Source: Psychrobacter alimentarius
Lineage (GTDB): Bacteria > Pseudomonadota > Gammaproteobacteria > Pseudomonadales > Moraxellaceae
DNA: 64,000 nt
Assembly (NCBI RefSeq): GCF_001606025.1
Contig: NZ_CP014945.1
Location: 1,736,001 to 1,800,000 of the forward strand
Reading direction: 5' to 3'
Below are positions 26,234-35,612 of this stretch, in pieces. Each line of letters starts with the position of its first letter. Position 1 is the stretch's first letter. The position numbers and the translations under genes are program-made. The notes beneath the pieces were generated by a model. That model saw only the letters and a list, made by a program, of their open reading frames with translations, was not told the origin of the DNA and did not search any database.

Positions 26234-27013
26234 CTAAAAGTTATTTTTAAGCTCACGCAGGGCGGCAAATACAGTCAAAGATTTTTCATCAGCAATATCT
26301 ATTTTAGACTTCACACCTGCTATTACATTCGGCTCTTGTGCTCGCAAAAACACATTTACCGCTCGCTCATGCTCTAATGTGACGGGTAAACTCGGTAGCC
26401 CTTGAGCGGTCTTATTTTCTGTTTGTACCAGTGCCTGCTCCATTGCCTCATTAGTAGGCTCGATAGACAAACCAAAGCGTAAGTTGCTGGCAGTATACTC
26501 ATGGGCTGGATATAGTAGCGTCTCATCTGACAGGCTGTCTAAACGCTTAAAGCTGTCATGCAATTGCTCAATCGTACCAGTAAAAACACGTCCACAGCCA
26601 GCGCTAAATAACGTATCACCGCAGAAGCAATAATGACGTCCTTCGATATCTAAAATATAGGCCACGTGGCTTGCGGTATGACCAGGCACCTCCCATACTT
26701 GAGCAGCACAGCCCCAGGCGCTCACCGTGCTACCATCTTTTATTGTCTGGTCTTCATCGACATTGTGCTCCGTATGGGCAACCAAGTGAGTCATAGGATA
26801 AGACTCTTGTAGCTCTGCGACGCCGCCGATATGATCATGGTGGTGGTGCGTGGTCCAAATTGACGTCAGCTCCAGCTCATTTTCTTCTAAATAAGCAATG
26901 ACAGGTGCCGCTTGACCCGGATCAATAACGATCGCTTGTTTATTGTTTTCATTGATTAAGGTCCAAATGTAGTTATCATTAAAAGCCTTAATAGGGTGAA
27001 TACGGATACTCAT
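26234..27013 (-). CDS. gloB: Hydroxyacylglutathione hydrolase (glyoxalase II)
   Basis: A 259-residue metallo-beta-lactamase-fold enzyme that hydrolyses S-lactoylglutathione to lactate and glutathione, the second step of methylglyoxal detoxification. The metal motif TTHHHHDHIGG (about 54-64), the later VPGHTASHVAY, and GDTLFSAGCGRVFTGT give all ligands; HEYTASNLRF and a C-terminal glutathione-binding domain (LRAQEPNVIAG) complete the fold. It is placed inside the yej gene cluster, between the binding-protein gene and the permeases, on the same strand. Length matches family members. Confidence 0.95.
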   Translation of the reverse strand: MSIRIHPIKAFNDNYIWTLINENNKQAIVIDPGQAAPVIAYLEENELELTSIWTTHHHHDHIGGVAELQESYPMTHLVAHTEHNVDEDQTIKDGSTVSAWGCAAQVWEVPGHTASHVAYILDIEGRHYCFCGDTLFSAGCGRVFTGTIEQLHDSFKRLDSLSDETLLYPAHEYTASNLRFGLSIEPTNEAMEQALVQTENKTAQGLPSLPVTLEHERAVNVFLRAQEPNVIAGVKSKIDIADEKSLTVFAALRELKNNF

Positions 27014-27122
27014 ATTAAATCCTTACCAGTCGTTATTATTATTGCTCATATTTTTTTATACAAACACTTATGTATAGTCGTTGAATGTCAAACGCGATAT
27101 GCTTTTCAAGCTCAGCCCTGAT

Positions 27123-28958
27123 TTACTGCTTCAAGTAATTGTTGACGCGTGCTTCTGCCGCTTTGTCCGTCCACCAGTAATCAATACCAACCGCATTGGT
27201 CGGCAGCTTTTTAGTATGACGGTACTGATCCCAGTAAGCGACATTGGTGCCAGACTTGCCGTATAAGGGCACTATATAATGACCTGCTCTTAATAGGCGA
27301 TCAAGCACATGCGTATAAAGAACAATCTCATCACGGTTATGAGCATTACCAAGTTTTTTAATAACCGTATCAATCACTGCATTTTTGATACCTGCTGTAT
27401 TACTATTACCTACTTGGTCAGCCGCCTCGCTACCCCAAAAGCCAGCTTGTTCTGCGCCAGGGGACAAGCTTTGCGCGAAGACGTCAACTATCATGTCATA
27501 ATCAAAACGACGCGTACGCTCATAGTACTGCGGGCCATCGACTTGGCGTAGCGTCGCATCAAATCCTAAGCGCTTCAAATGACGAATGTAAGGCAGCAGT
27601 ACACGCCCCATTGTTTCGCCTGTCATCAAGATCTCAATTTTGGCAGGTTGACCACTTGGTTGATACAGCTTCATATCCTCATAGTAAAACCCAGCATTCA
27701 ATAACAATTGCCGCGCAGCCAGCAGCCCTTCACGATTAAAACCACTACCGTCACTGGTTGGCATCTGCCATTTTGCTAATACAGCCTGACGTTGTATTGG
27801 CTCAAGCTTAGATAATAATGGGCTAAGCACTTTCATCTCTTCGCTCGATGGCGTGCCTGTGGCAGCAAGCTCGGAACCATGAAAGAAGCTTTGCAAACGT
27901 TCATACTGACCATGAAATAACGTCTTATTCATCCACTCAAAATCATACGCAGCACTCAATGCTTGCCGCACACGAATGTCTTGAAAAATTGGCTGACGCA
28001 TATTCATGACCAGCGCTTGCATGGGGACTGGATTTTCACTGCTGATGGTTTCTTTTTTAATCATGCCAGCCTCGACTGCTGGAAAATTATAGCCTGTCGC
28101 CCAGTTGGAAGCTTTGTTTTCAGGACGAAAGCGATATTGACCAGACTTAAACCCTTCAAAAGCGATCTCATCACTCTGATAATAGACAAACTTAATCATG
28201 TCAAAGTTATAGCGACCGCGATTGACCATCAAATCTCGTCCCCAGTAGTTAGGATCACGCACATAACTGACTGCTCGACCTGCATCGATGCGCCCAATTT
28301 TGTATGGTCCACTCCCCATTAATGGCGTCAACGTTATTTTTTCAAAATCTTTATCGATAGAAGACTTGGCAAATATAGGAAACTGTCCTACTGTGAGTAG
28401 AATTTCTTTATTATCGCTTGAGGCAAAAACAAACTTCACTTGTTGTTTATTAATAATTTGCACATCGCGAATATCGCCCAAGTAACTTCGAATATACATC
28501 GGCCCTTTGGTTAGTAAGGCATCAAAAGTCGCTTTGACATCGCTACTGGTGACAGGCGAGCCATCCCAAAACCGCGCTTTAGGATTGACATGATAAATAA
28601 TCCAACTGGTGTCTTCTGGGTCATAGGTTACCTTGTTTGCCAGCTGCGGATACATGGTAAACGCTTCGTTTAATGATCCAGTCATCAAGGTATCATAGAG
28701 ATAATCCGTACCGATCATGGCCACACCAGTGGTCATCCATTTATTCGCACTGTTGAAAGTACCACGTGCATCCAATGAAAGCGTACCGCCTGTTGGCGCA
28801 TCCGGATTGGCATAAGGCATATAAGGCGCATTGATATACTCAGTCGGACTATTGTGCCCAAGTGCGGTGGTGGTAATTGGCGCAGCCAAACTGACGGGTA
28901 TCCAGCTCATCGCAATGGTGAGTATGGCGGTTTTTAGCAGGGCATTTTTAGTCATCAT
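27123..28958 (-). CDS. yejA: YejA-type periplasmic peptide-binding protein
   Basis: About 611 residues; an N-terminal signal peptide (MMTKNALLKTAIL hydrophobic core, cleavage after SLA) is followed by an SBP family 5 domain. YejA-like features are PYANPDAPTGGTLSLDARGTFNSANK, YDTLMTGSLNE, ARFWDGSPVTSSDVKATFDALL and the late ALSAAYDFEWMNK. It captures oligopeptides for the YejBEF transporter, which in enterics takes up microcin C and affects resistance to host peptides. ATGATG preceded by GGTGG supports the start; an earlier ATG seven codons upstream is less likely. It is the first gene of the yejA-gloB-yejBEF run. Confidence 0.92.
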   Translation of the reverse strand: MMTKNALLKTAILTIAMSWIPVSLAAPITTTALGHNSPTEYINAPYMPYANPDAPTGGTLSLDARGTFNSANKWMTTGVAMIGTDYLYDTLMTGSLNEAFTMYPQLANKVTYDPEDTSWIIYHVNPKARFWDGSPVTSSDVKATFDALLTKGPMYIRSYLGDIRDVQIINKQQVKFVFASSDNKEILLTVGQFPIFAKSSIDKDFEKITLTPLMGSGPYKIGRIDAGRAVSYVRDPNYWGRDLMVNRGRYNFDMIKFVYYQSDEIAFEGFKSGQYRFRPENKASNWATGYNFPAVEAGMIKKETISSENPVPMQALVMNMRQPIFQDIRVRQALSAAYDFEWMNKTLFHGQYERLQSFFHGSELAATGTPSSEEMKVLSPLLSKLEPIQRQAVLAKWQMPTSDGSGFNREGLLAARQLLLNAGFYYEDMKLYQPSGQPAKIEILMTGETMGRVLLPYIRHLKRLGFDATLRQVDGPQYYERTRRFDYDMIVDVFAQSLSPGAEQAGFWGSEAADQVGNSNTAGIKNAVIDTVIKKLGNAHNRDEIVLYTHVLDRLLRAGHYIVPLYGKSGTNVAYWDQYRHTKKLPTNAVGIDYWWTDKAAEARVNNYLKQ

Positions 28959-29149
28959 AGCGTTACCACCAGCCTCCAAACGATACCAATGAATGTATTG
29001 AAAAATTAAAAGCTTATTAAAAGTGAGTAAAAAAGAGCAGCACCATAAAAATTCATCATAACAAACTTAGGTTTTTTCACCTAATGGTTTGCCATGCTAA
29101 GTGTAGACTCCAAGACACCAATTCTCTAAAAGATGTGCGCAAACTCAAT

Positions 29150-29185
29150 AAAAAAGACGCAATCCATAAGAGATGCGTCTTTTTT
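29150..29185 (-). terminator. Intrinsic terminator downstream of serC
   Basis: The perfect 12-bp stem AAAAAAGACGCA/TGCGTCTTTTTT with a 12-base loop lies just past the serC stop. T-runs occur on both strands. Confidence 0.9.
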
Positions 29186-29205
29186 GTTTTACGGCTTATA
29201 CATTT

Positions 29206-30354
29206 TTAAGCATACTTTTTTTCAAACGCTATCATGAAATCAACCAACTGCTGTACCCACTCTAGAGGCACTGCATTGTAAATACTGGCACGCATACCGC
29301 CAACATCACGATGACCTTTTAAATTAAGTAGCCCTGCTGCCTTTGACTCCTCCAAAAATATTTTATCGAGACTGCTATCAGCCAACGTAAATGGCACATT
29401 CATAATAGAGCGATATTGAGGGGCAACTGGATTGTTGTAAAAGCTGCTGTCGTCGATGGTTTTATACAATAAATCTGCTTTTTGTTGATTGACTTTGCCA
29501 ATAGCAGCGACACCGCCCTGCTCTTCTAGCCAATCGAAAACCAATCCTGCCAAATACCAAGAATAAGTGGCTGGCGTGTTCGACATGGATTCTTTTTCGG
29601 CCTGATGCTCATAGTTTAGCAGCATAGGGCACCACTCGCTTGCCTGGCCCAATAAATCTTCGCGGATAATAACAAGGATCAATCCTGCAGGGCCAATATT
29701 CTTTTGCGCACCCGCATAAATCATCCCAAACTTAGACACATCAATCGGCTGTGACAAGATACAAGACGACATATCAGCAATGATTGGCGCATCCACTGTC
29801 GGTGGCTCAAATATCTGTAACCCGTGAATGGTTTCGTTGGCACAGTAATGGAAATAAACAGCATCTTCACTAAGATTCCAATCACTCTGAGCTGGTACAT
29901 CAGTGAAATTGCTGTCTGTACCCGTTGCCACAAGATTTACCTCACCAAGACCAAGATTGGCATAACGTGTGGCTTCTTTGATGGCTTTACCTGACCATGC
30001 TCCTGTCGTTAGATAGTCGGCACGCTTACCATTTAGTAAATTCAAGGGAATCGCTGAAAACTGTAAGCTGGCACCACCTTGTAAAAACAATACCTTATAA
30101 TTGTCTGGAATGTCCATCAATGAGCGCAGTTTGGCTTCAGCCTTATCCGTAATCTCAATGTACTCTTTGCTACGATGACTGACTTCCATCACTGACACGC
30201 CACTACCTTGCCAATCAAGCAGCTCTTTTTGGGCACGTGATAATACTGCAGTCGGCATTGTGGCTGGACCTGCAGAAAAATTAGGTACACGGTGAGGAGC
30301 AGCATCCGCTTCTGGTGTCGCTGTTGTATTCGTAGGCATTGAGTTTGTAGACAT
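29206..30354 (-). CDS. serC: Phosphoserine aminotransferase
   Basis: About 382 residues, a class V aminotransferase converting 3-phosphohydroxypyruvate to phosphoserine (serine synthesis) and serving pyridoxal-phosphate synthesis. Signatures are NFSAGPATMPTAVL, GVSVMEVSHRSKEY, FLQGGASLQFSAIPLNLL, and the PLP-lysine region YAGAQKNIGPAGL; the C-terminus has LKGHRDVGGMRASIYNAVP. The start at MSTNSMP has an AGGA eight bases upstream. About 20 residues of polar leader precede the conserved region. It ends at a strong terminator and starts 92 bases after the HolD-like gene's stop. Confidence 0.95.
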   Translation of the reverse strand: MSTNSMPTNTTATPEADAAPHRVPNFSAGPATMPTAVLSRAQKELLDWQGSGVSVMEVSHRSKEYIEITDKAEAKLRSLMDIPDNYKVLFLQGGASLQFSAIPLNLLNGKRADYLTTGAWSGKAIKEATRYANLGLGEVNLVATGTDSNFTDVPAQSDWNLSEDAVYFHYCANETIHGLQIFEPPTVDAPIIADMSSCILSQPIDVSKFGMIYAGAQKNIGPAGLILVIIREDLLGQASEWCPMLLNYEHQAEKESMSNTPATYSWYLAGLVFDWLEEQGGVAAIGKVNQQKADLLYKTIDDSSFYNNPVAPQYRSIMNVPFTLADSSLDKIFLEESKAAGLLNLKGHRDVGGMRASIYNAVPLEWVQQLVDFMIAFEKKYA

Positions 30355-30446
30355 GGCTATCATCCTAGATATAAAAAGGTTAATCGTTGTGGGTTGGCAC
30401 TCAAACGTAATGATCAAACTACCTTAAAAAAGCGCTTATGTTTTTA

Positions 30447-31343
30447 TTAGGAATCAGAGAGCTGCTCCCAAAATTGACGTTTTAAACCGCTATCAGCGAG
30501 CATCTCATCCAATGTAGGCACGGCAGTCAGGTTCGAATGCTCAAGTCCGTCAGGTAGCACAGTCAATGCAGCCACTTGTACGTCCTCACTTCTTCCTATT
30601 TTAAAGACATAGCCTGCCAGACTGGCATTGGCAAGCTCAGCTGTGTCCATACCTTCACAGATTGGAAATGAGGTGGTCTCGCAGGTTATCGATAGCGCTT
30701 GTGTGATGTTGCCCCATAGCTTTTGGGTGTCTTTATTCAGTGCTTGAATATCAACCAAAACCACCCAATTGCCATAGCGACCACCTTGTAGATTAAATGG
30801 CGCGACTTTGAGGCTATTGTCAGAGTAACGGTCAGTTGACTGGACTTGTTTATCAAAAGCGGCTGCTGGCCGTTCTGTCCTATCGACAAGAGGTTTGACA
30901 GCTGTATTAGGATTAACTATATCGGGAGTGACGGTATCAGTGTTCGTCGTGTCAAAACGATACGTAACTGAATTTGGTTCAGATGATGGGCTTAACGTTG
31001 TGTCATTATCATCAAAGTAATCACTGTTAATAGGCGCATCGCTTATCGACATACTGTTCAAAGCGCTATTCTTTAAAGCGGCGCTCTCTGCAGCATCCAT
31101 AGCTGATACATTGTCATTTGCGTCATCATCGATATTTGATTGTTTAACATTGAGTGATTCAATGGCTGTATGAGAAGATACTGACTGATCTACTGTATCA
31201 ACGATGACAGGTGCAGAAATATTGGCAACATTGATAGTATCTGAGCCTGATTGCACCCATTGATTGATACCCATCATTGCCAAAATCTGACGCTGCTGCA
31301 TACGATGTTGCAATACAATTAGCGGGTCTTGGGTATCACTCAT
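30447..31343 (-). CDS. holD: Probable DNA polymerase III psi subunit (HolD) with a long disordered insert
   Basis: A 298-residue protein normally left as hypothetical. Its first 30 residues carry QRQILAMMGINQWVQ, which fits the clamp-loader-binding peptide of psi (L-x-x-h-G-I-x-x-W). The last 110 residues fit the psi core: WVVLVDIQALNK as the first strand and a final TLDEMLADSGLKRQFWEQL resembling the ALTDLRANPTARAALWQQI end of E. coli HolD. Between them lie about 145 residues of Asp/Asn/Ser/Thr-rich disordered sequence absent from the 137-residue E. coli protein. The inferred role is to link the tau/gamma clamp loader to chi and SSB. The family call is my own comparison from memory and needs a profile search. 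rimI is not adjacent. Confidence 0.6.
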   Translation of the reverse strand: MSDTQDPLIVLQHRMQQRQILAMMGINQWVQSGSDTINVANISAPVIVDTVDQSVSSHTAIESLNVKQSNIDDDANDNVSAMDAAESAALKNSALNSMSISDAPINSDYFDDNDTTLSPSSEPNSVTYRFDTTNTDTVTPDIVNPNTAVKPLVDRTERPAAAFDKQVQSTDRYSDNSLKVAPFNLQGGRYGNWVVLVDIQALNKDTQKLWGNITQALSITCETTSFPICEGMDTAELANASLAGYVFKIGRSEDVQVAALTVLPDGLEHSNLTAVPTLDEMLADSGLKRQFWEQLSDS

Positions 31344-31454
31344 GCGTCTTTACTATCCTGCTAATATTAAATGGGTTTTTATTTTGAAGAAGATCTAACA
31401 CTTGCAGCGTTTTGGCAGCTCAACATTTATTGTATCAATCATGCGCTATATCAC

Positions 31455-34418
31455 TCAAAAAAGCTGTCGAACGCCTAGCCAATGCTCTGACAACAAGACC
31501 AAGCAGTCGTACTCATCTTGGCTGACTATCGTATCGTGTAACATCATCGTATGCAATGTACTTAGCCACTGCCTATAATCATGGTAGACATAAGGATGAG
31601 CAGTGCTATCAGTATGCTCATTATAATCTATTTGATAACCATTCTGTGGTTTCTCTTGGTCATTATCATACTGCCGACGCGCATTAGCAGGCGCTATAAA
31701 AATAGGCACAGCCTCTATTAACGCCAATAATTGTACACCATTTAGGCTTTGGGCTGTCAATAACAACCACTGTAAGTTGGCATCACTGACCGTTGCTAGC
31801 TCAATATCAATCAAGCGTGCATGACGTCTTAAATCTACAGTATAGTGCGCCACGCTGGCATGGTTAAAGTGAAGGGTCGAGCTATCCCATGCCGATATCA
31901 TCTGACCTTTGATATCTTTTGATAAGCGGTAAGCCAATAATATCAAGATCGACTGCCTAGCAACACATAGATTCTCGAATATCTGACCAGAAGGATCAAG
32001 CTGGGTCAAAATACTGCTTTTACCCGCCTGCAACTCTTGTTGCCATGCCGCTTGTGCGACAGGCTGCTCATGGTTTAAAACACTAAACAAGGCAGGCAAT
32101 AACAATTGCATATGTAGTGCTTGCCATAAGGATAGAATAGATGGAGTATTGTTTTCTGGAAAAGTGCGCGTTGGCTGAGGCGTGTCGCTAACAGATTTAT
32201 CGCTTAATACCTGATGAGCAAATGTCTCGCTCAAATCAGTGACAAGTTGTCTTTTGATTAAGGCTAACATGCCCTCCTGATAGCGCTCAAGCATGGTACG
32301 ATATTTTTTTTGCTGCATATAATACTGATAGCTACGGTCATCATGCTGGCTTTCATATTTCAATCGCAGCGCGCCAATGGCGGCTTTAGATAAATCGTAG
32401 TTGCTTAATTGTTTTATACATGATGTGATCAGCGCACTGTCCAAGCGGCGATCAAGGCTGGCAATTTTTTCTAGTAGCTCATTATCTATCTTATGCGGTA
32501 ATATTTTTGAAGTGTTCACCGTCGCCTCTATAGCATTATTATCCGTAGCAATAGGTATCGTAGGTGATCCATGCCAAATCACTGTCAAGTCATAGCTTAC
32601 CGCTGTCGATAACGTCTGACCCTGATGACACAACATAGCCGCCTCAATCAGTGCCTGCGCTCCCAGCGGATGATGACGATGATCGATTATATATTGCGGT
32701 AACGCGGCTCTTTTTACGTCTTCACTAATAACCAGCTTTGTACTATGCAATTCGCTATGCGATTTTGCTTGCCAAGGCTTTAGCAACTTTTGGCTATCAG
32801 TATCTGACGCGCTTACTTGCAAGCGTCCATCTATGATGATATCGGTTTCTGTGATGAACTCGAGTTCTGACTCATTGTCCATGAGAGTACCAAAAGACAT
32901 GACTGAGCCACTATCATTATTATTGTTTGGGGTTTGGAGCAATTGTTCGTCAGCTGGAGTTTTGATTTTTTGATTACTAGATAATATTTGCGATCGAAAG
33001 GTTGTTTTTTCTTGATAGCTACTGCTTAGGCTATTTTTTTCTGTTGTTTCCCAATTGCCCAATCGACGCTGTTCATATATTTGCTTTATTTTCTGCTGAT
33101 TGAGCTGTTTTTCTTTAGCAATTTTTATGGCAAAACTGTGGTAAGCACTGGTATTGATCGCCGTCATACGTTCGGCTAGACTAGGATGAGTCGCAAACCA
33201 TGACACATCGCCCAAGTCTGCACCGCTACTGGCAAAGAAGAAATGACTGAGTCCATTGAGATTGCCGATGCCAGTCAAACGCGAGCCAACTGCATCTTGG
33301 TGAATGGCTTTTAAGGTTTCTATAATGTCAGGTGAACGCGTCAGCTGCACACTGGTTGCATCCGCCAGTAGCTCACGCTCACGGTTAAAACTGTGTTTAA
33401 TCAGCTGAGCACTGGCCATACTTGAGAAGCTAAACGTGTGTAATAACAATGTCCACACACTGCGCGATGTTGACCAATCACTAGCCGCTCGATTGGGTAA
33501 CCACCTCGACTGCTTTTTAGCTTGTGATTGCTGTCTTTGTAACTGTGTTTGCCAGTAGGCAATCCAATCACTATGGTTCTTAAAGTTGCCAGTCTGCGCC
33601 TCAGTACGCCTTGCATGACTGTCCACAGTGCTTTGCGACATTTTTGATAAAGGCATGTGGCGACTGCCTGCATTCTCAAAGTAGTCACTTGGGTTGTTGC
33701 GAGAACGAAAGCCCTTATTATCAAAAGGATCGCTCCAATCATATAATATCTGTAAGCCTGCAAGCACGACCATCAGCTTCAGATTGAACCCAGCATCCCC
33801 ATGTAGTATATGACCGTATTCATGCCCAATGAGTCCATACAACCCCTCATCAGACAACTTATCCAGTGCCCCTTGCGTCACGACAAGCACCATATCCTGA
33901 TGATGACGACCAGCGACAAAACCATTGATACCTTGTTCATGAGGCAGTACATAAAGGATAGGCATATGCACACCTGAAGCAATGGCTAACTGCTGGGCAA
34001 TCTCATAATAACGACGATACACAGATGGCAAATCGCGCTCATCTCGTACCGCTATATGACGGGAGCTGTAACGCACTTTTTGTATAGGTATATGCTGATG
34101 AGCAATCCCGCGGCTTTGCTCCCACTCATCTTGACTACGATCAATAAATAGTCTCACCGCCCCTACTCTTTGAGCGATAGCGCGGCCACCTGATTTTAGA
34201 CGACGATACTCTAAAAAACTACCACCAATAAAAGTACCTAAGATCCATATCGTGACCAGCACCAATACCCAATGATAAATACCATCCGTAAATAGCGTCA
34301 ACAGTAGCACCATAACAGCAAGCGCTACTGCCATATGAGCAAACACAATAATAAAAAACAGCCCATACAGTAATAAGCTGCGTTTAGTACGTGTTCGCTG
34401 GGCACCAAAAAAATCCAT
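31455..34418 (-). CDS. M48 family metalloprotease with large C-terminal extension
   Basis: A 987-residue membrane protease. Two N-terminal helices (about 14-40 and 48-66) precede an M48 zinc-peptidase domain with HEYGH at 199-203 and the third-ligand motif RERELLADATSVQLTR at about 340-355. HtpX-type enzymes are about 290 residues. Here another 550 or so residues follow, with a polar linker and a predicted helical domain rich in Leu, Ala and Gln (ALRLKYESQHDDRSYQYYMQQKK). The lemA gene ends 39 bases upstream on the same strand; LemA/M48 pairs are common. It probably acts in membrane-protein quality control; the extension's role is unknown. Confidence 0.88.
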   Translation of the reverse strand: MDFFGAQRTRTKRSLLLYGLFFIIVFAHMAVALAVMVLLLTLFTDGIYHWVLVLVTIWILGTFIGGSFLEYRRLKSGGRAIAQRVGAVRLFIDRSQDEWEQSRGIAHQHIPIQKVRYSSRHIAVRDERDLPSVYRRYYEIAQQLAIASGVHMPILYVLPHEQGINGFVAGRHHQDMVLVVTQGALDKLSDEGLYGLIGHEYGHILHGDAGFNLKLMVVLAGLQILYDWSDPFDNKGFRSRNNPSDYFENAGSRHMPLSKMSQSTVDSHARRTEAQTGNFKNHSDWIAYWQTQLQRQQSQAKKQSRWLPNRAASDWSTSRSVWTLLLHTFSFSSMASAQLIKHSFNRERELLADATSVQLTRSPDIIETLKAIHQDAVGSRLTGIGNLNGLSHFFFASSGADLGDVSWFATHPSLAERMTAINTSAYHSFAIKIAKEKQLNQQKIKQIYEQRRLGNWETTEKNSLSSSYQEKTTFRSQILSSNQKIKTPADEQLLQTPNNNNDSGSVMSFGTLMDNESELEFITETDIIIDGRLQVSASDTDSQKLLKPWQAKSHSELHSTKLVISEDVKRAALPQYIIDHRHHPLGAQALIEAAMLCHQGQTLSTAVSYDLTVIWHGSPTIPIATDNNAIEATVNTSKILPHKIDNELLEKIASLDRRLDSALITSCIKQLSNYDLSKAAIGALRLKYESQHDDRSYQYYMQQKKYRTMLERYQEGMLALIKRQLVTDLSETFAHQVLSDKSVSDTPQPTRTFPENNTPSILSLWQALHMQLLLPALFSVLNHEQPVAQAAWQQELQAGKSSILTQLDPSGQIFENLCVARQSILILLAYRLSKDIKGQMISAWDSSTLHFNHASVAHYTVDLRRHARLIDIELATVSDANLQWLLLTAQSLNGVQLLALIEAVPIFIAPANARRQYDNDQEKPQNGYQIDYNEHTDSTAHPYVYHDYRQWLSTLHTMMLHDTIVSQDEYDCLVLLSEHWLGVRQLF

Positions 34419-34457
34419 TTATTTGTCCGACCTAAAAATAACCAAATACATTTGATA

Positions 34458-35054
34458 TCAGCCCATATTGACAACTGGTGCTTGAGCAATGGTCTTTCTA
34501 TCTTCGAAGACCAATGGACTCAAAGGACGAAACCCAAAGGTTGTGCTGACCAGATTATTTGGGAAGACCTCGCGATCATTATTGTAAAACATGACACTAT
34601 CATTGTAATGCTGACGCGCAAAACCAATACGGTTCTCAGTATTGGTCAACTCATCCATCAGCTCTTTGATCATGCTGTCAGCTTTTAGCTCAGGATAGGC
34701 TTCCACAACAGCAGAAAACTGCCCCAAGGCTTTGGACAACATATCTTCTGCTTTGGCAAATAAAGCCATGTGCTCAAGCGAATCTGGCTGATGCTTACTT
34801 GACTCTTGCAAACTCTGGGCATGGTTACGCGCTGCAATGACGCGAGTAAGGGTCTCTTGTTCGTGAGTCAAATAACGTTTGGCTGTCTCAACCAAGTTTG
34901 GGATCAAATCATGGCGGCGTTTAAGTTGAACATCAATTTGGGCAAAACCATTTTTTGCTTGATTACGCGCACGTACCAACTTATTAAAAATCGCAACCCC
35001 AAACACCACTATCAGCACAACAAGGGCGATAAACAACCAAGCAAACATCTTCAT
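34458..35054 (-). CDS. lemA: LemA family protein
   Basis: A 198-residue LemA protein: one N-terminal membrane helix (about 4-24) followed by a helical coil with the signature RARNQAKNGFAQIDVQLKRR and DLIPNLVETAKRYLTHEQETL. The LTNTENRIGFARQHYNDSV and YNNDREVFPNNLVS stretches are strongly conserved in the family. LemA is a membrane-anchored protein of uncertain function often encoded with an M48 protease, as here. The N-terminus may act as the membrane anchor with the coil on the outer face. Gene order suggests one transcript with the protease. Confidence 0.92.
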   Translation of the reverse strand: MKMFAWLFIALVVLIVVFGVAIFNKLVRARNQAKNGFAQIDVQLKRRHDLIPNLVETAKRYLTHEQETLTRVIAARNHAQSLQESSKHQPDSLEHMALFAKAEDMLSKALGQFSAVVEAYPELKADSMIKELMDELTNTENRIGFARQHYNDSVMFYNNDREVFPNNLVSTTFGFRPLSPLVFEDRKTIAQAPVVNMG

Positions 35055-35152
35055 AGTCAGATTCCAAAACGTTTAGGGTTAACAAAAGTTAGCATCTTTT
35101 ATTTTAACCCATCTTAGTCGATATCATCTTGGTATTAGGCAAAAATTTTTGC

Positions 35153-35180
35153 AAAAAAAAGCCCTTTACAATGAAGGGCT
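35153..35180 (-). terminator. Intrinsic terminator downstream of ffs
   Basis: The stem GCCCTT/AAGGGC with A/T extensions is followed on the minus strand by a run of eight T's. It backs up termination of the SRP RNA before lemA. Confidence 0.85.
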
Positions 35181-35243
35181 TAATACAATATATAGGGATT
35201 GTTCTTTTTTTTGACACAAGCATCAAATTTTAAGCAAAAAAAA

Positions 35244-35352
35244 GCGACTCCATCAGCACATCCTCGGCACACATTGTGACTATTACCGTTGCTACCTTCC
35301 GGTCCTGGCGGGATTCATAGAACAATGTTGCGAGGCTACCAATGGAGCCACC
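35244..35352 (-). ncRNA. ffs: Signal recognition particle RNA (4.5S, small type)
   Basis: The minus strand contains the conserved SRP domain IV hairpin, CCAGGACCGGAAGGTAGCAA, with the GGAA-type loop and asymmetric internal loop that bind Ffh. Flanks fold into a long rod: GGCTCCAT near the 5' end pairs with ATGGAGTC at the 3' end, and TGTTCTA/TGTG segments pair in between. Length is about 109 nt, in the range of bacterial 4.5S RNA. It ends in a T-run. The 5' end is placed from the TATAAT box upstream; either end may be off by a few bases. Confidence 0.92.
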
Positions 35353-35360
35353 AGTCGCAA

Positions 35361-35388
35361 ATTATACAAGAATTTTTTAGCATTGCAA
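35361..35388 (-). promoter_or_regulatory. Promoter of ffs
   Basis: TTGCAA and a perfect TATAAT separated by 16 bases on the minus strand, placed about seven bases before the deduced 5' end of the SRP RNA. Confidence 0.6.
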
Positions 35389-35612
35389 CCCCCTTTACCA
35401 AACTATTTGTTCTATTACCCAAAATAAATAGTAACCATAAGTGACAAAATTCTAACAGCAGCATTCTAAAATTTTGTTATTTTAGTCAGGAAGCTGGGCA
35501 CACATGGTCTATATAATAAATGGCCATCTAACAAATAAAATGAACAGCTTTCAATAGGTACATAAGTTTTATCTGACTAAAACTTATATTGATATTAACT
35601 TAGGAGATATTT

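Larger units (their letters stand above)
35055..35612. other. Intergenic region holding the SRP RNA gene
   Basis: 558 bases between lemA and the SIMPL gene. They hold the minus-strand 4.5S RNA gene with its promoter, a separate minus-strand hairpin terminator, and a 220-bp upstream region for the SIMPL gene. Nothing else was recognised. Confidence 0.7.

Noticed and set aside
35244..35352. tRNA or attachment site in the SRP RNA region
   Set aside because: The conserved CCAGGACCGGAAGG hairpin identifies SRP RNA; no integrase or direct repeat is nearby.
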